This document shows, piece after piece, positions 37,364-46,127 of a stretch of DNA of 54,272 bases (positions are counted from its first letter, which is position 1; every line of letters starts with the position of its first letter). Both the position numbers and the translations under genes were made by a program. Origin of the DNA: CAMWXW01 sp051650105 (GTDB taxonomy: Bacteria; Desulfobacterota; Desulfovibrionia; Desulfovibrionales; Desulfovibrionaceae); assembly GCA_051650105.1 (NCBI GenBank), contig JBOFIJ010000015.1, positions 1 through 54,272 on the forward strand, given 5' to 3'. The notes under the pieces were generated by a model. The model was given only the letters and a program-made list of their open reading frames with translations. It was not told the DNA's origin and did no database searches.

Positions 37364-37750
37364 TTATTTTTCTTCTGTGGTAATGATAAATTCTCCATTT
37401 CTTTTTATTTTTACTTGTTCCACAACTCGTAAAAAAACTTCAAATGGACTTTGTTTATCCACATATAAATTTAAGTATCTTTCTGGAAATTTGTCAAATA
37501 ATTCTATAAACTGCTCATAAGATATCTTAGTATTCTCATAGAATAAATCACCTTCTTTAGTGATAGCAACTACCAATTCTGCTTGTCGTTTTTTATTTTG
37601 TTCTGCACTCTGTGCTTCTGGCAATGCTATCTCAATCACAGGTTTTGTGAATGTTGTCGCCATGATAAAAAAAATGAGCAACAAAAATATTACATCAATT
37701 AGCGGTGTCAAATCCAATTCAATACTATCTTCATCATCAATATCAAACAT
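37364..37750 (-). CDS. exbD: Biopolymer transport protein ExbD
   Basis: 128 residues. One membrane helix with the proton-binding Asp in LTPLIDVIFLLLIFF (about residue 19), then a periplasmic domain. AAGGAA precedes the ATG. Between exbB (12-base gap) and tonB (36-base gap). Confidence 0.92.
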   Translation of the reverse strand: MFDIDDEDSIELDLTPLIDVIFLLLIFFIMATTFTKPVIEIALPEAQSAEQNKKRQAELVVAITKEGDLFYENTKISYEQFIELFDKFPERYLNLYVDKQSPFEVFLRVVEQVKIKRNGEFIITTEEK

Positions 37751-37762
37751 AGCAATTCCTTG

Positions 37763-38386
37763 TTATTTCCTTTCTATAGAAGACATATCTATTCCTCTGC
37801 AAGCATCCACAGCTCTAAAACTATGTTCCACAGCTTCAATATAAAAGCCTTTAAACCGCAATTTAATATTATAATAAAAAGCAAGCGTTGGAATAGCCAC
37901 ACATAAACCAAGAATAGTGGTTAAAAGAGCTTCCCATATTCCAGATGCTAATAATGCAGAATCTGGTGCTGATTCTGTCGCAATAGTTTGAAAAACCTTA
38001 ACCATACCAAGCATTGTTCCAAGCAAACCCAATAATGGAGATATAACAGATATCAAACGCAAATACGATATTTTCTTCACAATTTGTTCAAAATTACGAT
38101 GAAAAAGGTAATTAACTTCAGCACGAATATCCATGTTAGAATTATACATATGCGCTTTTAGCACGTCTCCTATAATACCAAATAAAGGATTTCTTTTCCC
38201 TAGCAAAACATAACTTAAGCAAGTTTCTCCTTCGCATTCTGCTTGTTTAAATAACAATTTAAATTCTCTTCCAACAAGGCTTAAATATATAGTTGTCCGA
38301 ATGGATATATGTAAACTAATTATAAATAAAATAATCAAAAGAAGACCCGTCGGACCTAATAAGGATAATCCACCAGCTAATGTCAT
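37763..38386 (-). CDS. exbB: MotA/TolQ/ExbB proton-channel protein
   Basis: 207 residues with three membrane helices (about 8-28, 108-130, 150-172) and the conserved LGTMLGMVKVFQ and GIWEALLTTILGLCVAIP segments. Forms the pentameric motor with ExbD. GAGGGG precedes the ATG. First gene of the operon; the promoter lies in 38387-38623, shared with divergent pgpA. Confidence 0.91.
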   Translation of the reverse strand: MTLAGGLSLLGPTGLLLIILFIISLHISIRTTIYLSLVGREFKLLFKQAECEGETCLSYVLLGKRNPLFGIIGDVLKAHMYNSNMDIRAEVNYLFHRNFEQIVKKISYLRLISVISPLLGLLGTMLGMVKVFQTIATESAPDSALLASGIWEALLTTILGLCVAIPTLAFYYNIKLRFKGFYIEAVEHSFRAVDACRGIDMSSIERK

Positions 38387-38623
38387 CCATCCCCTCTTTT
38401 TTTAAAACAGATTTTTAAAATGATAACACACTCTCTGTCAACATTTTTCTGAAAATATGCTCCTGAATAAAATACTAACAGACTATAGCAAAACTAAAAA
38501 AAATTGTAAAGAATAAAGACCCCTTCTCACTAAACAAAACAACCATGTTACCCCATTCTTATAAGGTGAGAGTCTTGACATTATTGCAATCTATCGGTAC
38601 TCTACCGTTATGAGGAATTTATC

Positions 38624-39106
38624 GTGATGAAATCTATTGCTCTCACCGTTGTGAGTCTTATTGGTGTTGGCTATGTCCCATTAGCTTCTGGCACGATTGC
38701 TTCCTTTATTACGTTGCCTTTTATAATGTATATTCTCTCCACATGGGATACACTTACTCTTCTTTACACCACCGTTACACTATTTTTTATTGGTGTCTTA
38801 TTCTCCCATTTTGCCACAAGAAATGAAGAAGACCATGACCCTTCTACAATTGTTATTGATGAAGCCATGGGGCAATGCCTCACTTTCGTTCTTGTAGCCC
38901 CTTATTTACAAGAAGTGATAAATTTATGGATTTACTTTTGGGGGTTCGTTTTTTTTAGGATATTTGACGTTATTAAAGTACAGCCCGCTAGATGGATAGA
39001 TTCCTCAGTTAATAATGCCTGGGGTGTTATGCTTGATGATGCCATTGCTGGAATATATGCTGCCCTCGCCTTATATGCTGTGCACAAATATTTTTTTGTT
39101 TTCTAG
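38624..39106 (+). CDS. pgpA: Phosphatidylglycerophosphatase A
   Basis: 160 residues. Dephosphorylates phosphatidylglycerol phosphate in the inner membrane. Motifs: GYVPLASGTIASF, DPSTIVIDEAMGQ (acidic catalytic block), FRIFDVIKVQPARWID and WGVMLDDAIAGI. GTG 38624 and ATG 38627 are adjacent; GAGGA is best spaced for the GTG. 27 bases upstream of the M24 peptidase. Confidence 0.93.
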   Translation: MMKSIALTVVSLIGVGYVPLASGTIASFITLPFIMYILSTWDTLTLLYTTVTLFFIGVLFSHFATRNEEDHDPSTIVIDEAMGQCLTFVLVAPYLQEVINLWIYFWGFVFFRIFDVIKVQPARWIDSSVNNAWGVMLDDAIAGIYAALALYAVHKYFFVF

Positions 39107-39133
39107 ATACTGCCCTAATTATAAGGAGCTTTT

Positions 39134-40210
39134 ATGATCTCGTCATATCACTATTTACAAAGAAGAAATAGATTACGTACACTCCTAGAACAGAATCAAT
39201 TAGATGCTCTTCTTATATTAAACAAAGAAAATAGATGTTATCTCTCTGGTTTTGAAATGGGAGACCTTTCTTCCTTTCACAATGCAGGAGCCCTCCTTAT
39301 TTCTACTACAGGAAAAGATATCCTTTTTACAGATTCTAGATATCTTGATGCAGCAAAACGAGTTTGGAATGAAAATGACATCGTTTTATATTCCTCTAAA
39401 GCAAAAGATATTGCTCATTTCATTCAAAGTAACTCTTTTGGCACTGTTGGAATAGAAGAACAATCTATTTCTCTTTCATTTTACGAAACAATAAAAGATA
39501 TCTTTACCATAAAAAGAACTCGGAATCTTGTTGAAACATTGAGACAAATTAAAGAACCTGAAGAACTTGCGTTAATACAGCTTGCTGTCGATCTTAACCA
39601 TGAAGCATTTGCTTATATAGAAAAAGAATTGATTCCTGGTGTTTCTGAAAAAGAGATATCATGGAAGTTAGAACAGTTCTATCGAAATAATGGAGCCGAG
39701 GCTCTTTCTTTTCCAAGTATTGTTGCCTTTGGAAAAAATGCTGCACTCCCTCACTATAATCCAGAAGATAACGATACTATTTTAAAAGAAAATATGCCTG
39801 TTCTTATAGACTGTGGGTGCGTCTTGCATCAGTATTGCTCCGATCAAACAAGATGTTTTTGGATTGGCGATTCTCCATCGAAAGAATATACACAAACACT
39901 CTACCTTGTTCAAAATGCCCAAAAAATAGCTATTGAAAAATTACGTCCAGGTATTTCAACAAAAGATGTTTATTATGCTGCTTGGAATTATTTGCATGAA
40001 CATAATGTTGCACAATATTTTACACATGGATTAGGACATAGTATCGGCCTTGTTGTTCATGAAAACCCTAGACTAAGTGCATCTGATACTTCTTTATTAG
40101 ATATGGGAATGGTTGTTACCATTGAACCTGGATTGTACTACCCACAATGGGGTGGAATTCGCTGGGAACATATGGCATATATTACCGAAGATTCTTATGA
40201 ACTCTTCTAA
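39134..40210 (+). CDS. pepQ: M24 family metallopeptidase (Xaa-Pro aminopeptidase)
   Basis: 358 residues with an N-terminal creatinase-like domain (about 1-130) and a C-terminal pita-bread domain. Metal ligands are in LIDCGCVLHQYCSDQTR (two Asp), HGLGHSIGL (His), TIEPGLYY (Glu) and GIRWEHM (Glu). Cleaves N-terminal residues before proline in the cytoplasm. AAGGAG precedes the ATG. Its 3' end overlaps the next gene by 14 bases. Confidence 0.92.
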   Translation: MISSYHYLQRRNRLRTLLEQNQLDALLILNKENRCYLSGFEMGDLSSFHNAGALLISTTGKDILFTDSRYLDAAKRVWNENDIVLYSSKAKDIAHFIQSNSFGTVGIEEQSISLSFYETIKDIFTIKRTRNLVETLRQIKEPEELALIQLAVDLNHEAFAYIEKELIPGVSEKEISWKLEQFYRNNGAEALSFPSIVAFGKNAALPHYNPEDNDTILKENMPVLIDCGCVLHQYCSDQTRCFWIGDSPSKEYTQTLYLVQNAQKIAIEKLRPGISTKDVYYAAWNYLHEHNVAQYFTHGLGHSIGLVVHENPRLSASDTSLLDMGMVVTIEPGLYYPQWGGIRWEHMAYITEDSYELF

Positions 40211-40442
40211 AACACGTAAATCTACATATATTCTTATACGTATTTCACCAAAAGATATTGCCCTATTAAAGTATTTTCTAGAAGCCCAAGATAATCTTGG
40301 ATACCTTAAGGTTATTGATAAAAAAAGTGCTTTTCTGTACGCCATTACTTCGTATGATCAAAAAGAAGAACTTCTTCGTTTCCTAAACGCACACCTTACC
40401 CTATTCACAGATTTTAAGATTATGCCTGAAATATCCCTATAA
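40197..40442 (+). CDS. DUF4911-like small protein
   Basis: 81 residues. The pattern YILIRISPKDIALLKYFLEA followed by DNLGYLKVIDKK and a C-terminal EELLRFLNAHL resembles DUF4911, a small family of Deltaproteobacteria/Desulfovibrionaceae. Starts at ATG 40197 inside the end of the M24 peptidase gene, so translation is probably coupled. Function unknown. Confidence 0.7.
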   Translation: MNSSKTRKSTYILIRISPKDIALLKYFLEAQDNLGYLKVIDKKSAFLYAITSYDQKEELLRFLNAHLTLFTDFKIMPEISL

Positions 40443-40589
40443 AAAGGCCCTTTATACTAGCGTTATTGCAGTGAGAATACCTATAAAAAGTATGCACTCC
40501 ATAAGAGAAAAATTATAAAATATGTTATGAAAAAATCCTATAATCACGTATTTTCTAAAACAATTTTCACTATTGTTAGTTAACCCATA

Positions 40590-40835
40590 TTATGTAATAA
40601 GGAAATTTACCATTCGTATAAATGTGGAATAAAACAAAATAAAAGAAATTATACATACTAATAAAACGCTTTTGCTCAAATTGCGAACTGTCCTATTTCC
40701 AAAAAAACATCCTATTACTATAACAAATATATTAAGAATTGGGATACATAAAGAAAGCACTATAAAAAATGCACTTACAAAATGCAATGGCTTCTCATCT
40801 ATAATTACTTCTCTCCATTGTTCTTTTGTATTCAT
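40590..40835 (-). CDS. Small two-TM membrane protein
   Basis: 81 residues with two membrane helices (about 19-43 and 55-78) and a charged N-terminus (NTKEQWREVIIDEKPL). AAAGGG precedes the ATG, which supports translation. A Gly/Asn/Arg loop (CFFGNRTVRNLSKS) joins the helices. Not recognised; stands alone on the minus strand. Confidence 0.55.
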   Translation of the reverse strand: MNTKEQWREVIIDEKPLHFVSAFFIVLSLCIPILNIFVIVIGCFFGNRTVRNLSKSVLLVCIISFILFYSTFIRMVNFLIT

Positions 40836-41098
40836 AAAACGCCCTTTCTATTTGTTTCTCTTATTCTTAAAAATGGAAATACCTGTAAAAAAACAGTATT
40901 TATAGTACTTGTGTATTTCACCCATATCTAATCAAATTTTTAAAATACGATATCTATATAAAAACATGTACTCTTTCTTTTCTTGTTAGCTCATTACTAA
41001 GCATATATCCTATTTTTCTAAAGACTCTTAGACAGTATATCAAAAATATATACAAAAATCTTTTATAATATTATTGCTATTTCCTCTTTATGCACAAT
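40836..41098. other. Intergenic region with promoter of the small membrane protein
   Basis: AT-rich, no gene. Should carry the promoter of the 40590-40835 gene. Ends at the ridA terminator. Confidence 0.4.
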
Positions 41099-41131
41099 AA
41101 AAAAAGGACCTTCCCAAAAAAGAAAAAGTCC
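41099..41131 (-). terminator. Rho-independent terminator of the serine operon
   Basis: On the minus strand GGAC plus T-rich arm (from 41131) pairs with GGAAGGTCC (to 41106), extended by G-U pairs, followed by seven T. It lies 25 bases after the ridA stop. Confidence 0.7.
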
Positions 41132-41155
41132 ATTTTATATATTTTTTACTATTCT

Positions 41156-41536
41156 TTATTTCTTAATTGCTATAGCTTCCACTTCTACTAAACATCCTTT
41201 TGGCAATTCTGCAACAGCGAAACAAGAACGTGCAGGGAAATCTTTCGTAAAATATGCCGAATATACTTCATTAAATTCAACAAAATCTTTCATGTGCAGT
41301 AAATAACATGTCGTTTTTACAACCGTTTCTAAACTTGCACCACCTTCCTCTAATACTGCTTTCAGATTTTCCATTACCAAAGTCGCTTGCTCACGTATAC
41401 CACCAACTGGTCCACTTCCATCGATTGAAGAAAGTGGTATTTGTCCAGACGTAAATACTAAGGAATCTGTTGAGATCCCTTGAGAATAAGGGCCTATCGC
41501 AGAAGGTGCTTTTTTTGTGTTTATACTCTTTCTCAT
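41156..41536 (-). CDS. ridA: RidA family enamine/imine deaminase
   Basis: 126 residues of the YjgF/YER057c/UK114 family: APSAIGPYSQGI near the N-terminus, TSGQIPLSS, and the end ARSCFAVAELPKGCLVEVEAIA with the catalytic Arg. Hydrolyses 2-aminoacrylate released by PLP- or FeS-dependent serine/threonine dehydratases. AAGGA precedes the ATG. It sits 16 bases after the L-serine dehydratase gene, the source of its substrate, which supports a joint job. Confidence 0.95.
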   Translation of the reverse strand: MRKSINTKKAPSAIGPYSQGISTDSLVFTSGQIPLSSIDGSGPVGGIREQATLVMENLKAVLEEGGASLETVVKTTCYLLHMKDFVEFNEVYSAYFTKDFPARSCFAVAELPKGCLVEVEAIAIKK

Positions 41537-41552
41537 ATATAAATCCTTTTAT

Positions 41553-42794
41553 CTATAATGGACGTAAACTTTTATCCTCTAGCTTTATTTTATCAAAATA
41601 CTTGGCAAGACCATCCACTGACGTTTCTTTATATGATGACTGCATATCTAAACCTGTTTCATACATAGTTGTCAATATTTTATCATATGAAACTTTATGT
41701 AGTCCAGAATACAATTTAGCATAGGATGCAATTGTAACCGAACGCAATGCACCCATTGCATTTCTTTCTATACATGGAATAATAACATAACCACCAATGG
41801 GGTCACATGTCATACCTAATGAATGCTCCATTGCAACTTCTGCTGCTCGCTCTATTTGATCAATAGTGCCACCCAACAAATATGTCATTGCGCCCGCAGC
41901 CATAGAACATGAAACACCTATTTCTCCTTGACAACCTACTTCTGCACCAGACAAAGAAGCATTATGTTTTGCCAATAAGCCAAGTATTCCAGCAATACCT
42001 AAAGCACGAACTATTTCATTATCACTTAGGTTATATTGTTCTTTTGCATAACGCAATACCGCTGGAATCACTCCCGCAGAACCACATGTTGGTGCCGTTG
42101 AAACAGTACCCCCACTTGCATTTTCTTCTGAAACAGCCAGCGCATAGGATGCAATTAGACAATCTCTGCGTACAAAGATATCTGTTTCATCTAAAGCCGC
42201 TTTGTGTATTTTAGGCGCTTTTCTTTCTACAACAATCTCGGCTGGAAGATACTGAACATTACTTGTAAGACCATTATCTATTGTTTTATCCATAACGGTC
42301 CATATTTCTTGAAGGAAATCCCATACCTCTGTACCTTCATAGCGTTCTATGTATTGCACAAAATCTAAGGAATCATTACGACACTCTGTCAAAATATCGC
42401 GCATAAATTCATGCGGATATGCGTGACGAGGACGAGCAGGATCACCTTCCTCAATTATCGCTCCACCACCAACAGAGTAATATAAAGAAGAATATTTTGC
42501 CTTTTTATCTTTCTTTGTTAAAAAGCCTTCAATCCTCATAGCATTAGGATGAAACGATAAATTAACTTCTGGTTGCCAAATAAACTCCACAGGAAAAGGA
42601 GCAAATTCTTCAGCTATGGCTTTATCTGTACCATGTCCTATGCCTGTTGCTCCTAAACTTCCAAATAACATCACCTTAAAAAACTGTGCGTCTGGGCACT
42701 TTTCCCTGAAACGTTTTGCGGCTATTCCTGGCCCAATAGTATGGCTACTAGACGGCCCTTTACCAACCCTGAAAAGTTCTCGAACAGAATACAT
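41553..42794 (-). CDS. sdaA: L-serine dehydratase, iron-sulfur type
   Basis: Deaminates L-serine to pyruvate and ammonia. 413 residues, single-chain form: N-terminal beta domain (about 1-130, SVRELFRVGKGPSSSHTIGP) and C-terminal alpha domain with the Fe-S cysteines in GGTVSTAPTCGSAGVIPAVL, GAEVGCQGEIGVSCSMAAGA and MTCDPIGGYVIIPCIERNA. Lies between the symporter (21-base gap) and ridA, forming a serine uptake and breakdown operon. Confidence 0.93.
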   Translation of the reverse strand: MYSVRELFRVGKGPSSSHTIGPGIAAKRFREKCPDAQFFKVMLFGSLGATGIGHGTDKAIAEEFAPFPVEFIWQPEVNLSFHPNAMRIEGFLTKKDKKAKYSSLYYSVGGGAIIEEGDPARPRHAYPHEFMRDILTECRNDSLDFVQYIERYEGTEVWDFLQEIWTVMDKTIDNGLTSNVQYLPAEIVVERKAPKIHKAALDETDIFVRRDCLIASYALAVSEENASGGTVSTAPTCGSAGVIPAVLRYAKEQYNLSDNEIVRALGIAGILGLLAKHNASLSGAEVGCQGEIGVSCSMAAGAMTYLLGGTIDQIERAAEVAMEHSLGMTCDPIGGYVIIPCIERNAMGALRSVTIASYAKLYSGLHKVSYDKILTTMYETGLDMQSSYKETSVDGLAKYFDKIKLEDKSLRPL

Positions 42795-42815
42795 AAAACA
42801 CCATTTCCTTTTGTG

Positions 42816-44018
42816 TTATGCAGATACGTCTAGGCTTTTCGCTTCCTCTGCATCCGCAATAGCATTTACCATAACCGCAATAGCTCCATCACCTGTTACA
42901 TTACACGCTGTACCAAAACTATCTTGTGTTATATATAATGCTATCATTAAACCAACTAGATTTTCATTAAAACCTAATATACTTGTTAAAAATGGCAATG
43001 CTGCGAATACAGAACCACCAGGGACCCCAGGAGAAGCCACCATTGCAAAAGCTAATGCAAGAACAAATTGTATTATCAACATAACATCTGGAGTTTGTTC
43101 AGAAAGAAAAATGACGGCTAACGCACACACTGTTATTGTAGTAATACTTCCACTCATATGGATATTAGCACATAAAGGAGCAACAAAGTTTGAGACACGC
43201 TCTTTTACCCCATTTTCTCTCATACAATTTAATGTTACAGGAATAGTAGCAGCTGAAGATTGTGTACCAAGTGCCGTAAAATATGCTGGCAACATATTAC
43301 GTAACAACACAAATGGGTTCTTCTTAGATATAATCCCAGCTATAGTAAACAATATAACTAATACTGTGAAATGTAATGCCAGCACCATAGCAAATACACC
43401 AGCAAATGCACCCATAACTCCCATTACCTCTCCAGAGTATGTTATATTTGCAAATACACCAGCTATATAAAATGGCAATAATGGTATAATGATATTAGAA
43501 ATAACTTTCTTTATAATTTCTTGAAATTCTCTAAATGCTGACAATAATGTTGTTGCACCCGTCACAGCAATACCTGTACCCAACACAAATGAAAGAATAA
43601 GAGCACTAATTACGCCCATTACGGCAGGAAATTGTGGGCTAATATACGATTGTAATCCACCATCTGGCTTAATTGCCTCAACTAAACTCTTTCCAGCTGT
43701 TATACTCGGTAGAACCATTTCTCCGACAGTAAATGCTATTGCTGCTATCAATAATGTTGAGGAAAATGATAATACTACCGTAATACCAAGTAATTTTCCT
43801 GCATTACGGCCTAATTCGGCTATACCAGCTGTTACAAAAGCAAGTACCAATAACGGTATTACAAATGACAGGATTTGACCAAAAATGGCATTGAATGTCA
43901 GCAATAATCGTACGAGTACTTCATTATGAATGTACCCTATTGCAATACCAGCTAATAAACCTAACACTATTTTCACCAATAACATATAGCTCCCAGGTGA
44001 TTTTTCCATCTCACTCAT
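42816..44018 (-). CDS. DAACS-family sodium:dicarboxylate/serine symporter
   Basis: 400 residues with about eight helices and two re-entrant loops. The Ser-rich HP1 loop reads LGTQSSAATIPVTLNC, and HP2 is SPGVPGGSVFAALPF; the conserved N-M-D-G of helix 7 is partly kept as NIHMSGS. The family imports glutamate, dicarboxylates or serine/threonine (SstT). The operon with serine dehydratase favours serine, which is inference. The start is ATG 44018 with GGAGG five bases upstream. Confidence 0.88.
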   Translation of the reverse strand: MSEMEKSPGSYMLLVKIVLGLLAGIAIGYIHNEVLVRLLLTFNAIFGQILSFVIPLLVLAFVTAGIAELGRNAGKLLGITVVLSFSSTLLIAAIAFTVGEMVLPSITAGKSLVEAIKPDGGLQSYISPQFPAVMGVISALILSFVLGTGIAVTGATTLLSAFREFQEIIKKVISNIIIPLLPFYIAGVFANITYSGEVMGVMGAFAGVFAMVLALHFTVLVILFTIAGIISKKNPFVLLRNMLPAYFTALGTQSSAATIPVTLNCMRENGVKERVSNFVAPLCANIHMSGSITTITVCALAVIFLSEQTPDVMLIIQFVLALAFAMVASPGVPGGSVFAALPFLTSILGFNENLVGLMIALYITQDSFGTACNVTGDGAIAVMVNAIADAEEAKSLDVSA

Positions 44019-44371
44019 ATAAACCTCCAATCATAATACGTTTGTGATATACAGCAAAAACTCTGTTTATATCTTCCAATATAGAGTTATTTATTTGTAC
44101 TGTATACATGTTCTGTAGCTCTAAAATCACTCATTCCCGCTCTCATATGGATATAGAAAAATCCTATTCCAATAATAGAGTATATATAGTTCGGATGATA
44201 GTAAAATAAAAAAATCATTTTGTATAGACCTTTTTTTAAAAAATGCGTGGCTTTTATTCTTTATGCAAGAATCGGATCGCTCTTCTCTATATCTTTTATA
44301 AAAAGCTATTCCTTTCTTTCATGGCAAGCCTTTTGCTTCCCTATATTTTACACATTTTTGCTTGAGGCTTT
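44019..44371. other. Divergent promoter region, serine operon / sctR
   Basis: About 350 AT-rich bases between the minus-strand serine operon and plus-strand sctR. No credible gene; an open frame at 44220-44453 overlaps sctR and has no ribosome site. Confidence 0.45.
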
Positions 44372-45034
44372 ATGGACGTTAATCCCTTTGGAGACCCATT
44401 ATTTCTTATCACATTTATGGCTACCGTCGGGCTTGCTCCTTTTATCATTATGATGATGACATCATTTGTTAAAGTTGCAGCTGTGTTATCCATCGTGCGA
44501 AATGCTCTTGGTATTCAACAAGTTCCACCAAATGCTGCGTTAAATGGACTCGCCCTGGTTATTACATTCTTTATTATGGCTCCAGTTATCTTTGATACTC
44601 TCAAATTATCTAATACCTTGCCTCCTTTGCCAAGACCTTTTAAGATAACATATGTGGCCGACGCTGCAACACATCTCATTCCACCTTGGAAAGAATTTTT
44701 GAAAAGAAATACAAAAAGAAGTATTGCAGACTTCTTCGTTAACACAGCAAAACGGGTATGGCCAAAAGAGCAATCAGAAAAACTCACCACAGAAAGTATG
44801 TTTATACTTATTCCTGCATTCACTGTTTCTGAGATGACAAAAGCATTTGAAATTGGATTTTTGCTATTCTTACCATTTTTTGTTATTGATCTCATTATTT
44901 CCAATGTTCTTCTTGCACTTGGAATGATGATGGTTTCACCCGCTACTATTGCTTTGCCGTTCAAATTACTGTTATTTGTTCTCATTGACGGTTGGACAAA
45001 AATAATCTACGGCCTTATATTAGGGTACTATTAG
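44372..45034 (+). CDS. sctR: Type III secretion export gate protein SctR (YscR/FliP family)
   Basis: 220 residues, clearly a second FliP-family protein beside the flagellar one. It lacks a signal peptide and starts MDVNPFGDPLFLITFMATV; it has TSFVKVAAVLSIVRNALG, QQVPPNAALNGLAL, ILIPAFTVSEMTKAFEIGF and ALPFKLLLFVLIDGW. The NALGxQQxPxN form is typical of virulence-type SctR. GAGG precedes the ATG. Followed by sctS but no sctT, sctU or sctV, so the rest of the injectisome must be elsewhere or lost. Confidence 0.9.
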   Translation: MDVNPFGDPLFLITFMATVGLAPFIIMMMTSFVKVAAVLSIVRNALGIQQVPPNAALNGLALVITFFIMAPVIFDTLKLSNTLPPLPRPFKITYVADAATHLIPPWKEFLKRNTKRSIADFFVNTAKRVWPKEQSEKLTTESMFILIPAFTVSEMTKAFEIGFLLFLPFFVIDLIISNVLLALGMMMVSPATIALPFKLLLFVLIDGWTKIIYGLILGYY

Positions 45035-45049
45035 TGTTGGAGCACCATT

Positions 45050-45319
45050 ATGAATGAAGCAACTGTTATCGATTTTGCAATGCAATCTATTGTTCTCGTT
45101 CTTGTTGTCTCGTTGCCTCCAATTATTGTTGCAACTGTTGTTGGTTTACTAATAAGCTTCATACAAGCAGTTACACAATTACAAGACCAAACCCTTTCTT
45201 TTGGGGTTAAATTAATTGCCGTCACTATCACAATGCTTTTGTTAGGCTCCTGGATGGCTGGACAAGTATATACATATTCTTTACAACTTTTTGATTCTTT
45301 TGCTACAATTTCTTATTAA
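45050..45319 (+). CDS. sctS: Type III secretion export gate protein SctS (YscS/FliQ family)
   Basis: 89 residues, two membrane helices. VVSLPPIIVATVVGLLISFI followed by QAVTQLQDQTLSFGVKLIAV is the SctS signature (LQDQTL is typical of the injectisome branch). GGAG precedes the ATG. 15 bases after sctR. Confidence 0.9.
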   Translation: MNEATVIDFAMQSIVLVLVVSLPPIIVATVVGLLISFIQAVTQLQDQTLSFGVKLIAVTITMLLLGSWMAGQVYTYSLQLFDSFATISY

Positions 45320-46127
45320 ATACTTAAAAGATAGTGCTTTCTTTTGTCTATACTTTATTACGCACTATATCGCCGCATTAATACTTTATATTCTTTCCAG
45401 AAGATATACCATGATAAAGAAATATCTTTTGCGAAGAATAGCCACGTGTATATGTTCTCCCTCGCGTCCACCACATACCACATCATAACTCTTTCATATA
45501 ATACATATTCCTTCTCTCACCATGTATATGCCTGCAGTATACCTTATTTATTATACCTCTGCCTGTGCAAACATATACGAGAAAGGAATCTCAAACATAG
45601 CGCACTCTTCAACCACTATTTCATAATAAAAAGGGAATAACATACTTCTTTATCTTGCCTTGTCAAAAATTCTTCTCATAACACTAGAATGAAAAAACAT
45701 AGTACTTTCTACTAATGTATTCCATAAAAAATCCATATAGATACCACCATTAGTACATCCATTTTACAAATATAGTACATGTATTACTTATGGTCTCTTT
45801 TGTCCAAATAGTATACTCTTTCTTCTTTAGCACTTATTGAGGAAATTCTCTTTCTTTTTTCAAAAATACGATACATATATAGCATTATTTACTATGTACC
45901 TGCTTGAAACATACTTAACTATATTCTTATATTACATTTGCTTTAATAATAACATTTCTAGAATTCTTATATACCATTCATCTCTATCACAACAATAGCA
46001 CCTCTATATATGCGCTATATAAACACTACACTCAACTTGCAGTTTATCTAAAATGCTACTGCGATAAGTACCCTTACACATAAATACGTATAGTATCTCC
46101 ACACACACTACATAAATTGTATTATCC
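45320..46127. other. Long gene-free stretch where sctT would be expected
   Basis: About 810 AT-rich bases between convergent sctS and uvrB. Open frames here (for example 45291-45640) are short, Ser/Tyr/His-rich and lack ribosome sites. In most injectisome operons sctT follows sctS; I find no trace of its conserved helices. Confidence 0.5.

Noticed and set aside
42616..43470. 284-codon plus-strand frame
   Set aside because: Antisense to the well-supported symporter gene, with Asn/Thr/Pro-rich low-quality product.
45291..45640. Frames after sctS that might be sctT
   Set aside because: Too short and not hydrophobic in the SctT pattern; no ribosome site.
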